64,000 bases of DNA from an uncultured bacterium (GCA_937875295.1 CALLXS010000054.1:1-64000); one strand, 5' to 3'; counted from the first letter of the stretch, positions 1 to 9,796 are shown. Numbers and translations are program-made. The notes: generated by a model not told the origin, from the sequence alone.

Positions 1-330
1 TTTAGGAGCTGATTTGTCAGTTGCTGGTAATTCTGCAATTACTGGTAATGAAACAGTTGGCGGAACATTAGATGTAACTGGTAATACTACTTTAGGTAAT
101 ACTTTAGACGTAACTGGTAATACAACTTTAGGAGCTGATTTGTCAGTTGCTGGTAATTCTGCAATTACTGGTAATGAAACAGTTGGCGGAACATTAGATG
201 TAACTGGTAATACTACTTTAGGTAATACTTTAGACGTAACTGGTAATACAACTTTAGGAGCTGATTTGTCAGTTGCTGGTAATTCTGCAATTACTGGTAA
301 TGAAACAATTGGTGGAACTTTAGGTGTAAC
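1..330 (+). repeat. 126-bp tandem repeats (42 codons)
   Basis: The block beginning TTTAGGAGCTGATTTGTCAG starts at bases 1, 127 and 253, giving an exact period of 126 bp, so the frame is kept. The first two copies look identical by eye. The third is identical for about 50 bases and then diverges. A degenerate echo of the same start appears near base 433. The array probably continues upstream of the window. Near-identical copies suggest recent expansion or ongoing homogenisation. Confidence 0.92.
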
Positions 331-2521
331 TGGTGCTACTACTTTAGGTAGTACTTTAGAAGTAACTGATGCTACTACTTTAAATGGCGCTACTGCAATT
401 AATAATACTTTAGATGTAACAGGTAATACAACTTTAGGAGCTGACTTAACAGTAACTGGTATTACAAACTTAAACGGCAGTTCAAATATTGGAGATGCTG
501 CAGCTGATGTAGTAACTGTAAATGGTACTACTACCTTCAACGCTCCAGTAACTGTAGCTGATGGTCAAGCAACTACATTAAACGGAAACGTTACTTTAGG
601 TAATACTTCTGCTGATGTAATTGAAGTAAATGGTACAACTAATTTTGATGCTGCAATTACAGTGAATAGCACTGCTACATTTGCAGGCGTATCTACTTTT
701 GCTCATCCTATAAATTTACAAAACGGTGGCGATGTATCTGGCGGTATTTTAAAACCAACTACTGGTTCAATTGCTGCTAATAATGTAACTATCGATCCTG
801 CTCTTGTACAAGCAGCTGATCCTGTATATGCTTTAAATGCTACTTTACAAAATTCTACTCACGTAGATTTATATGAAATAGCTAAACCATTTGGCAATAC
901 ATTTACTAATACTCTACCTGCTGCTACAACTGATGGCGTAGTAATGGTATGGGATGAAGTAGGTTCAAAATGGGTTTATGACGAAGCTTCTGCTTTAATT
1001 GGTGGTGGTATTAATATGACAAATACTAATGCTGTTCCACGTTGGGACGGAGCTGATTTAGTAGATGGTCAAATGAGCGATGATGGTGCTAATATCGTTA
1101 CTATCGGTGTTGATGCTACGGGAGTTGCAAAAACTGCTAATTTAGTAGTTGATAATACTACTGGCGCTGAAGTTATTACTGCTACCGGAAATCTTGATGT
1201 AACTGGTGATGAAACAATTGGCGGTACTTTAGATGTAACTGGTATTACTACTTTAGCTGGTGATCTAACAGCTAATGGTAATACAACTCTTGGTGATGCT
1301 GCTAGTGATTTAATTCAAGTAAGTGGTACTGCTACTTTTGCAGAGCCTATTAGTGGTAATATAGCTGGCGGTACAGCTAATCAAGTATATGTAACTGATG
1401 GTACTAATGGTAATTGGGTAGATGCTGCTCCTCTAGCTACTAACTTAGCTGGTGCCACTGTTCACGGTATTGCTTACCAATCTGCGGCAGATGTTACTGC
1501 TTTCACAGCTGCTGGTACTACGGGTCAAATATTATCAGTAAATGGTTCAGGCGTGCCTACATGGCTAGCTGCTCCTATATCAGCTAACCAAGTTTTAATA
1601 GCTGGTGCAGCTGGTAATCCTCCACATTGGGTGAATGCTGCTCCTCTAGCTACAAATGTAGCTGCTGGTGCTGCTCTTCAAATACCATATCAAACAGCTG
1701 CAAATACTACTGGTTTCGTTACTGCTCCTACTACAGCAAATCAAGTATTATCTTATGATGGCACTAACTTAGTATGGGCTAATCCAGTAACTACTTTAGC
1801 AGCAAGCTATAGTGCTACACCTGCAGATAATACAATTACTACAGATGCAACAGGTGGTAATGTAGTTATCGCTGGTACAGAAGCATTAGAAGTTACTGCT
1901 ACTGGTGGTATAGTAGGTAATTTAACAGGTAATGTAACTGGTGATTTAACTGGTAATGTAACTGGTAATGTAACTGGTGATTTAACTGGTAATGTAACTG
2001 GTAACGTAACAGGCGATGTAACTGGTGATTTAACTGGTAACGTAACTGGTGATTTAACAGGTAATGTAACAGGTAATGTAACTGGTGATTTAACTGGTAA
2101 CGTAACAGGCGATGTAACTGGTGATTTAACTGGTGATGTAACTGGTAACATTCTTGGCGGTACAGCTAATCAAGTATATGTATCTGACGGTACTAATGGT
2201 ACTTGGGCTAACGCTGCTCCTCTAGCTACTTACTTAGCTGGTGGCACTGCTAACGGTATTGCTTACCAATCAGCGACAGATGTAACTGCTTTCACAGCTG
2301 CTGGTACTGCAGGTCAAGTATTAACAGCTGGTACTGGTGGTGTTCCTGCTTGGTCTAACCTTCCTGTGGCTACTGGTGGAACAGGTGCTACAGGTGCTGA
2401 AGCTTATCCAGCTAATCCTGTAATTGGTCAGTTATTCTTCTATACGGATACTGGTACTACTACAGTAAAGATATATGTTTATAGTGCTGCAAGTACTTGG
2501 ACTATGGTAGCGGAAATTTAA
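2..2521 (+). CDS. Repeat-rich fibre/adhesin-like protein, 5' end outside window
   Basis: The frame is already open at base 2, so the real start lies upstream and at least 839 residues are visible. The protein is built almost wholly from low-complexity Thr/Gly/Asn/Val repeats. It starts with 42-residue units containing LDVTGNTTLG and LSVAGNSAITGNE. In the middle are two long copies of a module beginning GGTANQVYV-DGTNG. Near residues 635-715 is a run of four-residue V/LTGN/D units. It ends in a compact Tyr/Trp-containing tail (GQLFFYTDTGT, STWTMVAEI). Such architectures are typical of phage tail or head fibres and of fibrous surface adhesins; I cannot tell which. No T9SS sorting domain is visible at the C-terminus. 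A hairpin terminator follows the stop. Function is unassigned beyond an extended repeat fibre. Confidence 0.75.
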   Translation, partial: LGADLSVAGNSAITGNETVGGTLDVTGNTTLGNTLDVTGNTTLGADLSVAGNSAITGNETVGGTLDVTGNTTLGNTLDVTGNTTLGADLSVAGNSAITGNETIGGTLGVTGATTLGSTLEVTDATTLNGATAINNTLDVTGNTTLGADLTVTGITNLNGSSNIGDAAADVVTVNGTTTFNAPVTVADGQATTLNGNVTLGNTSADVIEVNGTTNFDAAITVNSTATFAGVSTFAHPINLQNGGDVSGGILKPTTGSIAANNVTIDPALVQAADPVYALNATLQNSTHVDLYEIAKPFGNTFTNTLPAATTDGVVMVWDEVGSKWVYDEASALIGGGINMTNTNAVPRWDGADLVDGQMSDDGANIVTIGVDATGVAKTANLVVDNTTGAEVITATGNLDVTGDETIGGTLDVTGITTLAGDLTANGNTTLGDAASDLIQVSGTATFAEPISGNIAGGTANQVYVTDGTNGNWVDAAPLATNLAGATVHGIAYQSAADVTAFTAAGTTGQILSVNGSGVPTWLAAPISANQVLIAGAAGNPPHWVNAAPLATNVAAGAALQIPYQTAANTTGFVTAPTTANQVLSYDGTNLVWANPVTTLAASYSATPADNTITTDATGGNVVIAGTEALEVTATGGIVGNLTGNVTGDLTGNVTGNVTGDLTGNVTGNVTGDVTGDLTGNVTGDLTGNVTGNVTGDLTGNVTGDVTGDLTGDVTGNILGGTANQVYVSDGTNGTWANAAPLATYLAGGTANGIAYQSATDVTAFTAAGTAGQVLTAGTGGVPAWSNLPVATGGTGATGAEAYPANPVIGQLFFYTDTGTTTVKIYVYSAASTWTMVAEI
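1367..2364 (+). repeat. Pair of ~210-bp imperfect direct repeats in the fibre gene
   Basis: A module beginning GGCGGTACAGCTAATCAAGT occurs at 1367 and again at 2156, 789 bases (263 codons) apart. Each runs for about 70 codons through GTNG-W, APLAT, G-AYQSA-DVTAFTAAGT-GQ. The copies differ at scattered codons, so they are older duplicates than the 126-bp units. Confidence 0.85.
1918..2150 (+). repeat. Run of 12-bp units encoding V/L-T-G-N/D
   Basis: About nineteen four-residue units (LTGN, VTGD, VTGN, LTGD) follow each other without interruption. The DNA units are 12 bp long and differ mainly at third positions (GTAACTGGTAAT, GATTTAACTGGT, GTAACAGGCGAT). Such an array can gain or lose units in frame. 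Confidence 0.9.
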
Positions 2522-2547
2522 TATAATTATTAAGTTTCGATATAATA

Positions 2548-2590
2548 AAAATCGGCAGTTCCGAAAGGGACTGCTGATTTTTTTTTATTT
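2548..2590 (+). terminator. Intrinsic terminator after fibre gene
   Basis: The stem AAATCGGCAGTTCC / GGGACTGCTGATTT closes on a GAAA loop and runs directly into a T tract. It sits 28 bases after the stop of the fibre gene and about 80 bases before gcvPB. Confidence 0.85.
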
Positions 2591-2669
2591 AATTTGAAAA
2601 ACAGAGAAAATTTCATTATTTTAGAAGTTTGAAAAATAACTAAAAATAAACCAATTATTTTGACACAAT

Positions 2670-4121
2670 ATGAACAGATTATTAATAGAAAAAAGCGTAA
2701 AAGGTAGAAAGGGATATTCCCTTCCGAGCTTAGATGTCCCAGAGGTATCATTAAGCAGCGCTATACCAGCAGAACAAATTCGCAAAGATGAACCAATGCT
2801 CCCAGAAGTAAGCGAGAGCGAGGTATCTCGTCATTTTTATAGATTATCTACAAAGAACTATAATTTAGATTCTGGGTTTTACCCATTGGGTAGCTGCACA
2901 ATGAAATATAATCCAAAAGTAAATGAAGTAACAGCTTCGATGCCCGGATTTGCACAATTGCATCCATGCACATTGCCTGAGCATTCGCAAGGAGCTTTGA
3001 GATTAATGTATGAGCTTGGAGAATGTTTAAAGGAAATATTTGGTATGCCGGGAGTTTCGTTGCAACCAGCTGCAGGATCTCACGGAGAATTTACAGGAAT
3101 ATTGATGTTTAGGGCTTATCATTTGAGTCGCAATGATTCTAAGAGAGTAAATATATTAATACCTGATTCAGCTCATGGTACTAATCCAGCATCTGCTACA
3201 ATTGCAGGATTTAAAGTAATTACAATAAAATCTCAAGCAAATGGCAGAGTAGATTTAGAAGAGTTAAAGAGCAAATGCAACGAAGAGACCGCTGGAATTA
3301 TGCTTACAAATCCAAATACTTTAGGCTTGTTCGAAGGTCAAATTCAAGAAATTGAGAAATTAATTCATGGTTGCGGTGGATTAATGTATATGGATGGTGC
3401 AAATTTAAATGCTTTGATGGGACTTACACGTCCGGGCGATATGGGATTTGACTGCGTACATACAAATTTACACAAGACATTTTCTACTCCTCATGGTGGT
3501 GGTGGTCCTGGATCGGGTCCAGTATGCGTAAGCGAGAAATTAATTCCATTTTTGCCAATTCCACAGATTATTAAAAATGGCGATAAATATGAATTAATTG
3601 AAGATAATCCTTCATCAATTGGTAAAGTACATAGTTATTTTGGTAATTTTGGAGTTTTAGTTCGTGCTTTTACTTATATTAGAATGCTTGGAGCTAAGGG
3701 TTTGCGCACTACAAGTGAAATGGCAATTCTAAATGCAAATTATTTATTCACTATGCTGAAAGATACTTTTGATGTGCCACATGATGAATATTGCATGCAT
3801 GAATTTGTACTTTCTGGCGATAGACAAAAGAAATTAGGTGCTTCGACTAAGGATATTGCTAAGAGATTGCTAGATTATTCTTATCATGCTCCAACTATTT
3901 ATTTCCCATTAATAGTTCATGAAGCTCTTTTAATAGAGCCAACGGAGACAGAGACTAAAGAGACTTTAGAAGATTTTGCAGAAGCTCTAAAGAAAATTTC
4001 AAAAGAAGTAGAAACTGATGTTGATTTAGTGCTAAATGCTCCACATAATTTTGATATTAAGAGATTAAATGATGCCTTAGCTGCAAGAAATTTAAATATT
4101 ACTTGGACTAATGCAAAATAG
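2670..4121 (+). CDS. gcvPB: Glycine dehydrogenase (decarboxylating) subunit 2
   Basis: This is the PLP-binding half of the two-subunit P-protein of the glycine cleavage system, which decarboxylates glycine and passes the aminomethyl group to the lipoyl H-protein. The length of 483 residues is normal for the family. The PLP lysine is Lys269 in HTNLHKTFSTPHGGGGPGSG, followed by the Gly-rich phosphate-binding loop. The N-terminal part shows the characteristic LGSCTMKYNPK and the sequence AAGSHGEFTG. Subunit 1 (gcvPA), gcvT and gcvH are not in the window, so the system must be encoded elsewhere. The gene stands alone between two terminators. The ATG at 2670 is supported by the family N-terminus; I see no clear Shine-Dalgarno sequence. 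Confidence 0.95.
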   Translation: MNRLLIEKSVKGRKGYSLPSLDVPEVSLSSAIPAEQIRKDEPMLPEVSESEVSRHFYRLSTKNYNLDSGFYPLGSCTMKYNPKVNEVTASMPGFAQLHPCTLPEHSQGALRLMYELGECLKEIFGMPGVSLQPAAGSHGEFTGILMFRAYHLSRNDSKRVNILIPDSAHGTNPASATIAGFKVITIKSQANGRVDLEELKSKCNEETAGIMLTNPNTLGLFEGQIQEIEKLIHGCGGLMYMDGANLNALMGLTRPGDMGFDCVHTNLHKTFSTPHGGGGPGSGPVCVSEKLIPFLPIPQIIKNGDKYELIEDNPSSIGKVHSYFGNFGVLVRAFTYIRMLGAKGLRTTSEMAILNANYLFTMLKDTFDVPHDEYCMHEFVLSGDRQKKLGASTKDIAKRLLDYSYHAPTIYFPLIVHEALLIEPTETETKETLEDFAEALKKISKEVETDVDLVLNAPHNFDIKRLNDALAARNLNITWTNAK

Positions 4122-4156
4122 AAGATAATTTTAATATTACAGCTTAAAAATAATAA

Positions 4157-4192
4157 AAAAAACCTGCTTTTTAAAAAGCAGGTTTTTATTTT
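4157..4192. terminator. Bidirectional terminator between gcvPB and trxA
   Basis: The stem AAACCTGCTTTTT / AAAAAGCAGGTTT is flanked by A-rich and T-rich runs on either side, so it can end both the rightward gcvPB transcript and the leftward trxA transcript. The two genes converge here. Confidence 0.88.
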
Positions 4193-4211
4193 ACATCACA
4201 AAAAAAATTTT

Positions 4212-4538
4212 TTATAATAAAGCTTTTAATTTTTCTTCTAATGTAGATTTAGGAACTGCACCAATTACAGTATCAACTAATTCGCCACCTTTGAAAAATA
4301 ATACAGTAGGGATAGAGCGAATACCGTAGTTCATAGCGGTATTTTGATTGCTATCTACATCAACTTTTCCTACTTTTGCTTTGCCTGTATATTCATTTGC
4401 AATTTCTTCTACATAAGGAGCAATCATTCTGCAAGGTCCGCACCAAGTAGCCCAGAAGTCGAGCATTACAGGTTGAGTAGAATTTTTTACTTCTTGATCG
4501 AAATTAGCATCAGTTATTTCTAATAAGTTATTTGACAT
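4212..4538 (-). CDS. trxA: Thioredoxin
   Basis: This is a 108-residue cytoplasmic thioredoxin of standard length. The redox site is WCGPC with Cys33 and Cys36, inside LDFWATWCGPCRMIAP. The cis-proline is in the loop GIRSIPTVLFF, and the C-terminal helix is complete. It reduces protein disulphides using electrons from thioredoxin reductase, which is not in the window. The start is ATG at 4538, with AAAGGA about eight bases upstream. It is a stand-alone gene converging on gcvPB, with a shared terminator between them. Nothing in the sequence suggests a secreted or fused variant. Confidence 0.96.
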   Translation of the reverse strand: MSNNLLEITDANFDQEVKNSTQPVMLDFWATWCGPCRMIAPYVEEIANEYTGKAKVGKVDVDSNQNTAMNYGIRSIPTVLFFKGGELVDTVIGAVPKSTLEEKLKALL

Positions 4539-4615
4539 TTTTATTCCTTTGTGTAATATGAAATTTCAATTAGAAACGAAAAGATTTAATCATTATTTTG
4601 AATTTGATTAAAATT

Positions 4616-7600
4616 TTATTTTTTAATGAAATTTTTAATTATGTTAAATTTATTGTTTTTAAATCTAATAAAGTAGTTTCCAGCACTAAATAGTTTTAAG
4701 TTTACTTTATAAATTGAATTAGAATTGAAATTGTTTTCAGTTAAAATTACTTTTCCTGCAGCATCGAATATTTCAATGCTTACAATTCCTATTTCATTAT
4801 CAATTTTGCAATTTATTTCATTTTCAGATGGATTAGGGAAGATATTAATTAAATATTCAAAATCAGGACTTTGCACTAAACTTGCTTGACCGAGATTAAA
4901 TGAATAAACTATTGAATATCCGAAATCAGGATTAAAAGATTTAAGTAATTTATTCTCTTTAGATACAATTTTTAAATTGCCTGCAATCATACCATTTACA
5001 GCCCAATATTTAATGCCAACCATAGCTTCATTTGTAAGTTCCATTGTATAGCAACCATCTGGGAAATCTAAAGGTATTTTATATGATTTTTGAGATTCGA
5101 AGTTGTCCTTTGAATATAATATATTGCCCATTATATCTTTTATTGTGAGTTTCATTTGCTCATAAGAATAATTTGGAGTAAGAAATTCTAAAGTAGAATT
5201 ATTTTCAATAATATCAGGCATATTAAAATTCGCAGACATTGTATCATTTACGGCATATTCATCATTTTGATTATTTGGAGAACTAATTTTTACATCAAAA
5301 ATATGATTATCATCGCCGAGCCAGAAACTAGATGAAATAATTGGAAGAGAAATTGTATCTAAAATATTTGGTTTTAAATCACCAGTCCAATTATATGTTT
5401 CTTCTACACCACCGCTAACTTTATAAATAAATTTTAGCGAAGTTAAATTAGTTTTTCCATTATTTCTAATAACTATTACTGGATTATTACAAATTGGGTT
5501 TTTGCGAGAGAATAAGCCTTTATTATTTGGAGAGAATATTTCATATACTTCTGCATCTACAGAATGAGCTTGCTCGCCATATTCGAAGAAATGAAATGCC
5601 ATTTCATAATTTCCATTTCCCATTCCTTCATTTTGAGATGGTACAGGAGTGATTTCATAATCAAAAGTATTTGAGCTTTCGACATTATTATAATTGCTTA
5701 ATTCAAAATCAATATCTTTTACTACATCGCCGGGGCACCATCCTTCGCGAGAGCCAGGCCATGTGCCACCTTGAGGATAAACTGGATTAGTAGCACAATC
5801 ATATTGTTGCCAAATTGACCATACTTTTACATCGTCATTCATTGAAAGATAATGAGTATTTGCTTTCCATTCGCAGCAGTGTGGGAATGAGCCAGTATTG
5901 CTTTGGTGACCATGACCAGTTAAGCGGGTGCGTACTTTTGCAGAGAATGTATTAGGAGTTTTAGGCACTGAAATTTGATTTAATACGGTATTATTATCAA
6001 GGTTTTTATATAAATGATTACCATATCCGCCCCATAATTCTGTGAATTTTTCTACTTTACGAGGTGCTGTACCTTTGTAAAAATCGAAAGTAACATCAAC
6101 TAATTCTTGCAAGTTTCCAGCAGAGAATTCTACATCACCAGTAAGTATTGGAGCATAATCTGTAACATCATATTTCCAAGTGAAACCATCGGGACCCAAA
6201 TCTAAACCGATACCATAAGGAGTAATAAATCTACCAATTTCGATATTTTGGTAAATTGGTTCAGGTTCAGAATTATATACAAGAGTCTGATTAGTAATAT
6301 TTTTTGTTCCTGCTATCATAACTGAATCGATTATATTACCATTTATATCGGTTGAATATTGATATCCGGATTTAATTGTAGGAGTATTGCTCTCTAAAAT
6401 TAATTTATCATTTTCTACTTTATATTTGCTTAGAGAATATATTTTAGGAGTAGTATAAATTTTTTCTTCTACAGATTTAGATTCGATTTCAAAATCACCA
6501 ATTACTATTTCAATAGCAGGTACGTTAGTATTAATTGGTTTAAATTTACTAAGTTCGTCACCGCTGAGCGTTTGAATACGTGGGAAGCCAAAGTTAATAC
6601 CATTGTTATTATTACCACTTACATCAGCAGTAGTATTAATATTATTTTCATTAGAATTAGGATAATTTAGAATTAATCCATCTGTATTTGCTGGTAATAC
6701 TTTATCAATATTATCAAATATTTCTTCTTCAGTAAGATTTTTATTCCATACGCGTACATTATAGACAGCACCATTGATACAAGCTGTATTCCATTCATTA
6801 GAAGAGAGATTAAATGGTTTATTTAATTTTGGAGTTTGAGTAGGCAAAGTACCACTATAGACTCCTGATATTGATTTTCCATTAATATAAATTTTTAATT
6901 TTTCGCTATTTGATTCCTTATTTCCATTATATACAGCAGCAATATGATACCATTTTCCTTCAGTTAGAGCGCTTGAAATTTTAATATTTGAATTCATTTC
7001 ATTACGGAGCATAAAGTATAGATCGCCTTTTACATCGCCTGTCTCGAAATGAATTTTGTCTCCGATACCCATAATTTTAGACCAATTAGACCATTTATTG
7101 ATTTTTACAAAACCTTCGATTGTGAATTGGCTTTGATTACTTAATAATCCGGTTTTTTCTGATTGGATATAGTCATTTTTCCCATCGAAAGTGGGGTAAT
7201 GAATTAATTCATTTGAGAATATTTGCTTATCATTAATTGCGAGCATTTGCTGTTCAATAGGTTCTCCTGTCTCATTAGAAATGAATTTATCAGCAGAAAT
7301 AGTTAAAACTATGCCAAGCCCATTAGATAAAGTCCTATGCTGCTTTGAGAATAGGATTTCGCTCCACTCTTCTTCACCAATTGTGTAATCATTTTGAAAT
7401 AATATTGTATTAGTACCACTAAATAGAGTCGTATCTATAAATTTATGATTAGCTATTGTGATTTTTAAATTTTTAATAGTAACATTTTTGTTAGAAAATT
7501 TGATTCTTAATTTCCCTAAGTTCTCACCATTTAATCCTAATAATTTTAATTTTGGATTATCAAAATAATATTGCACTTTAAAAGGTGTATCTTTTTTTAT

Positions 7601-8095
7601 TGTGAGATTTTCGTTAGGGGAGTCATATAATGCTTTTATTTCATTATTACTTTCTGATTTAAGTGAATTTTGGAGCTTTGAAACAGTATAATAAATAAGT
7701 TTTTGATTTTTTATCGAGTTAAATTCATCATCAGTTAAAATAGTTAATTCATCGTCAGAGTAGCTTCCTACGCTATATTCTTGGTGCTTTAGCTGATATA
7801 CAGTATCGCGACCGGTCTTAATATGCACTTTGATATAAGAGCTATAATCCCATTCTCCGCAATCAAATCTATCATGTGGAGTGCGTGGATCACATTTCAG
7901 AGTGTAATTCATTATTATTTTTCGGAAATCTTGATTAGCATCAGGGAATTTCCAAATACCACGCCGAGTAACTATTGAATCAAAAGTAAGAGTCTTTACT
8001 TTAATGACTGATTCGTCTGCCTTAAGAGAAGATAGGTCAGAAATTAGCATTACGATTAGAATTAATGGTAATGTAATTAAAGTAGAAATTTTCAT
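4616..8095 (-). CDS. Secreted PNGase F-like protein with LamG insert and T9SS domain
   Basis: The 1159-residue protein starts with a signal peptide (about 1-27). An N-terminal PNGase F-like jelly roll follows, recognised by KCDPRTPHDRFDCGEWDY near residues 68-85. At about 300-465 lies a LamG/concanavalin-like domain (FDGKNDYI, FTIEGFVKI, WYHIAAVYNG, YINGK, NVRVWNKNLTEEEI). The second PNGase F-like domain at about 630-800 keeps RLTGHGH, CCEWKANTHYLSMN and YPQGGTWPGSREGWCPG. The last 80 residues are a type A T9SS sorting domain (INIFPNPSENE). PNGase F releases N-glycans from glycoproteins; I infer a related fold, but the catalytic acid residues were not mapped, so enzyme activity is unproven. 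The gene lies 34 bases downstream of the histidine kinase and may share its transcript. Confidence 0.82.
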   Translation of the reverse strand: MKISTLITLPLILIVMLISDLSSLKADESVIKVKTLTFDSIVTRRGIWKFPDANQDFRKIIMNYTLKCDPRTPHDRFDCGEWDYSSYIKVHIKTGRDTVYQLKHQEYSVGSYSDDELTILTDDEFNSIKNQKLIYYTVSKLQNSLKSESNNEIKALYDSPNENLTIKKDTPFKVQYYFDNPKLKLLGLNGENLGKLRIKFSNKNVTIKNLKITIANHKFIDTTLFSGTNTILFQNDYTIGEEEWSEILFSKQHRTLSNGLGIVLTISADKFISNETGEPIEQQMLAINDKQIFSNELIHYPTFDGKNDYIQSEKTGLLSNQSQFTIEGFVKINKWSNWSKIMGIGDKIHFETGDVKGDLYFMLRNEMNSNIKISSALTEGKWYHIAAVYNGNKESNSEKLKIYINGKSISGVYSGTLPTQTPKLNKPFNLSSNEWNTACINGAVYNVRVWNKNLTEEEIFDNIDKVLPANTDGLILNYPNSNENNINTTADVSGNNNNGINFGFPRIQTLSGDELSKFKPINTNVPAIEIVIGDFEIESKSVEEKIYTTPKIYSLSKYKVENDKLILESNTPTIKSGYQYSTDINGNIIDSVMIAGTKNITNQTLVYNSEPEPIYQNIEIGRFITPYGIGLDLGPDGFTWKYDVTDYAPILTGDVEFSAGNLQELVDVTFDFYKGTAPRKVEKFTELWGGYGNHLYKNLDNNTVLNQISVPKTPNTFSAKVRTRLTGHGHQSNTGSFPHCCEWKANTHYLSMNDDVKVWSIWQQYDCATNPVYPQGGTWPGSREGWCPGDVVKDIDFELSNYNNVESSNTFDYEITPVPSQNEGMGNGNYEMAFHFFEYGEQAHSVDAEVYEIFSPNNKGLFSRKNPICNNPVIVIRNNGKTNLTSLKFIYKVSGGVEETYNWTGDLKPNILDTISLPIISSSFWLGDDNHIFDVKISSPNNQNDEYAVNDTMSANFNMPDIIENNSTLEFLTPNYSYEQMKLTIKDIMGNILYSKDNFESQKSYKIPLDFPDGCYTMELTNEAMVGIKYWAVNGMIAGNLKIVSKENKLLKSFNPDFGYSIVYSFNLGQASLVQSPDFEYLINIFPNPSENEINCKIDNEIGIVSIEIFDAAGKVILTENNFNSNSIYKVNLKLFSAGNYFIRFKNNKFNIIKNFIKK

Positions 8096-8129
8096 TGTAG
8101 TTCCTTATATTTATACTATGTTTGATATT

Positions 8130-9722
8130 TTAATTATTATTCAGATCGCTAGGAGCAGTTTCTTCATTTATTTTTTCAGTTGTTTCTCTCTTTAGTGGGA
8201 ATTGTACTGTAAAGGTAGAACCTTTGCCTAATGCACTTGTAATTTTAATTTTGCCTTTGTGCGCTTCAGTCAGTTTCTTTACAATCCAAAGACCAAACCC
8301 AGAACTATGTTCATTTGCTGTCGGAGTAGCACTTAGCTTTACGCCACGTTGAAATGCATTGCTAATATCTTCCTGCGACAATCCTAAACCATTATCCTTT
8401 ACAGATATTTCAGCATAATCTCCATCTTTTCGTATAGTAACTAGCACGCTAGCACCTTTAGGAGAATATTTAATTGCGTTAGACATTAAATTATCGATTA
8501 TTTCATCTACTTTTTGCGCATCTACAGGTACTTTTTCAATTGGTTTAAAATCAGTACTGATGACAATCTGTTTTTTGTCAGCATTTATTTTGTTTCTATG
8601 AACTATATCGCTTACAATTTCTTCAATATTTTCTTCTTCAATATTTAAATGAAGCGAACTGCTCTCGAGAGATAATATTTTGGTTACTTCTTGAGAAAGA
8701 TTTACTATTCTTGAAGTTGTAGTGACGATATCTTGTATAATTTCCTTTTGCTCGTTAGCTGACAGATCATAAGAATTAAGCAATTCAACTAATCCTTTTA
8801 CTAATCCAGCAGGGTTTTTAATATCATGAATAACCATAGCAAAAAGGTCATCTTTTTGTTTTTGCAGTTCAGTTAATTCGGTATTAAACTTGCTCAAAGA
8901 ATCAGTTTTGCTTTTTAGCTCGTTATTTTGTTTGCTAAGCTCGCTACTTCTAATATTTAAATTATCTATTTGAGCTCTTAAAGCATCTACTTCTGCTTTT
9001 AAGTCAGAGTTTTCCCTTTTAAGTAATTGTAAATCATTTTGATCTATATTAGATCCCATATAATTATCTCCGATGTATTTATTTAAATTAATGTTTTCAT
9101 TGTAGTAATTAGCGTTAGAATCTTTGTTTTTGGAATTTTTGATTATCCAAAATATTGCTAAGGTTATTAATAATATTCCTACAGCAAGAGCAATAATATT
9201 GACAAAAGCATTAGGACCAGTGAAGACATTTGTTTCAGCGGATAATCCATTTTTTCGAATGATTTCGTCAGCTTTTGCTTTTTCATCTTTAGTAATTTCG
9301 AGCTGCTTCATTAACTCCACTTCTCTATCGCTTATTCTGAAGTTTAATTGTAGAGGGATAGCATTTATTGTGTTATTGGGGTCGAGAGCAGAAATAGTGA
9401 TTGTATAATTGTTTTCTTGCAGGTTTGAATAAATTATAGATTTAGTATTCGTAGGTTGATTATATTCATTTGTTTGATATTTTAAATTTACAATGAACCT
9501 AAAAGGTACTTTATTTTTTAAATCTGTTTTTAAATAATAAAAAAATTCAATTTTATCTTTTGTGCTAAAAACAAATGTAGAAGGATCTAAGCTCTTTATA
9601 GCTTTGTTGTTGACTTCTATTTTTTCTAATATCACACTTGAATTTTGAGCATTTACTTCGAAATAATTAAAAGCTATCAAAATAGAAATAATGCTATATA
9701 CAAAAATCAAATTTCTTTTCAT
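8130..9722 (-). CDS. Membrane sensor histidine kinase
   Basis: This is a 530-residue kinase. It has an N-terminal hydrophobic signal or anchor (1-25), a periplasmic beta-rich domain (about 28-150), one transmembrane helix (about 172-192) and a long coiled coil (about 225-290). The HisKA box MVIHDIKNPAG carries the phospho-accepting His near residue 296. The ATPase domain shows the N box (DNLMSNAIKYSPKG), the G1 box (DNGLGLS), and the GFGLWIVKKL and GKGSTFTVQFPL motifs. The ligand is unknown; the outer domain resembles the Ig-like tail of Y_Y_Y-type sensors but has no propeller. No response regulator is adjacent. It is transcribed toward the PNGase-like gene, and a terminator separates it from the phage-like cassette upstream. 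Confidence 0.9.
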   Translation of the reverse strand: MKRNLIFVYSIISILIAFNYFEVNAQNSSVILEKIEVNNKAIKSLDPSTFVFSTKDKIEFFYYLKTDLKNKVPFRFIVNLKYQTNEYNQPTNTKSIIYSNLQENNYTITISALDPNNTINAIPLQLNFRISDREVELMKQLEITKDEKAKADEIIRKNGLSAETNVFTGPNAFVNIIALAVGILLITLAIFWIIKNSKNKDSNANYYNENINLNKYIGDNYMGSNIDQNDLQLLKRENSDLKAEVDALRAQIDNLNIRSSELSKQNNELKSKTDSLSKFNTELTELQKQKDDLFAMVIHDIKNPAGLVKGLVELLNSYDLSANEQKEIIQDIVTTTSRIVNLSQEVTKILSLESSSLHLNIEEENIEEIVSDIVHRNKINADKKQIVISTDFKPIEKVPVDAQKVDEIIDNLMSNAIKYSPKGASVLVTIRKDGDYAEISVKDNGLGLSQEDISNAFQRGVKLSATPTANEHSSGFGLWIVKKLTEAHKGKIKITSALGKGSTFTVQFPLKRETTEKINEETAPSDLNNN

Positions 9723-9796
9723 TAACTAACGAATCAATAAATATAACAAAGTAACAAAAATAAGTATTTTTTCGTAAATCTACAAAGTAAATATAT

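Noticed and set aside
1807..2151. Long minus-strand frame opposite the fibre repeats (SPVTLPVK repeats)
   Set aside because: It is the mirror of the 12-bp repeats on the plus strand; any such repeat leaves an open reverse frame. No ribosome-binding site or independent sequence character.
8004..8195. Plus-strand frame over the start of the PNGase-like gene
   Set aside because: It overlaps two well-supported minus-strand genes, has no family likeness and no ribosome-binding site.
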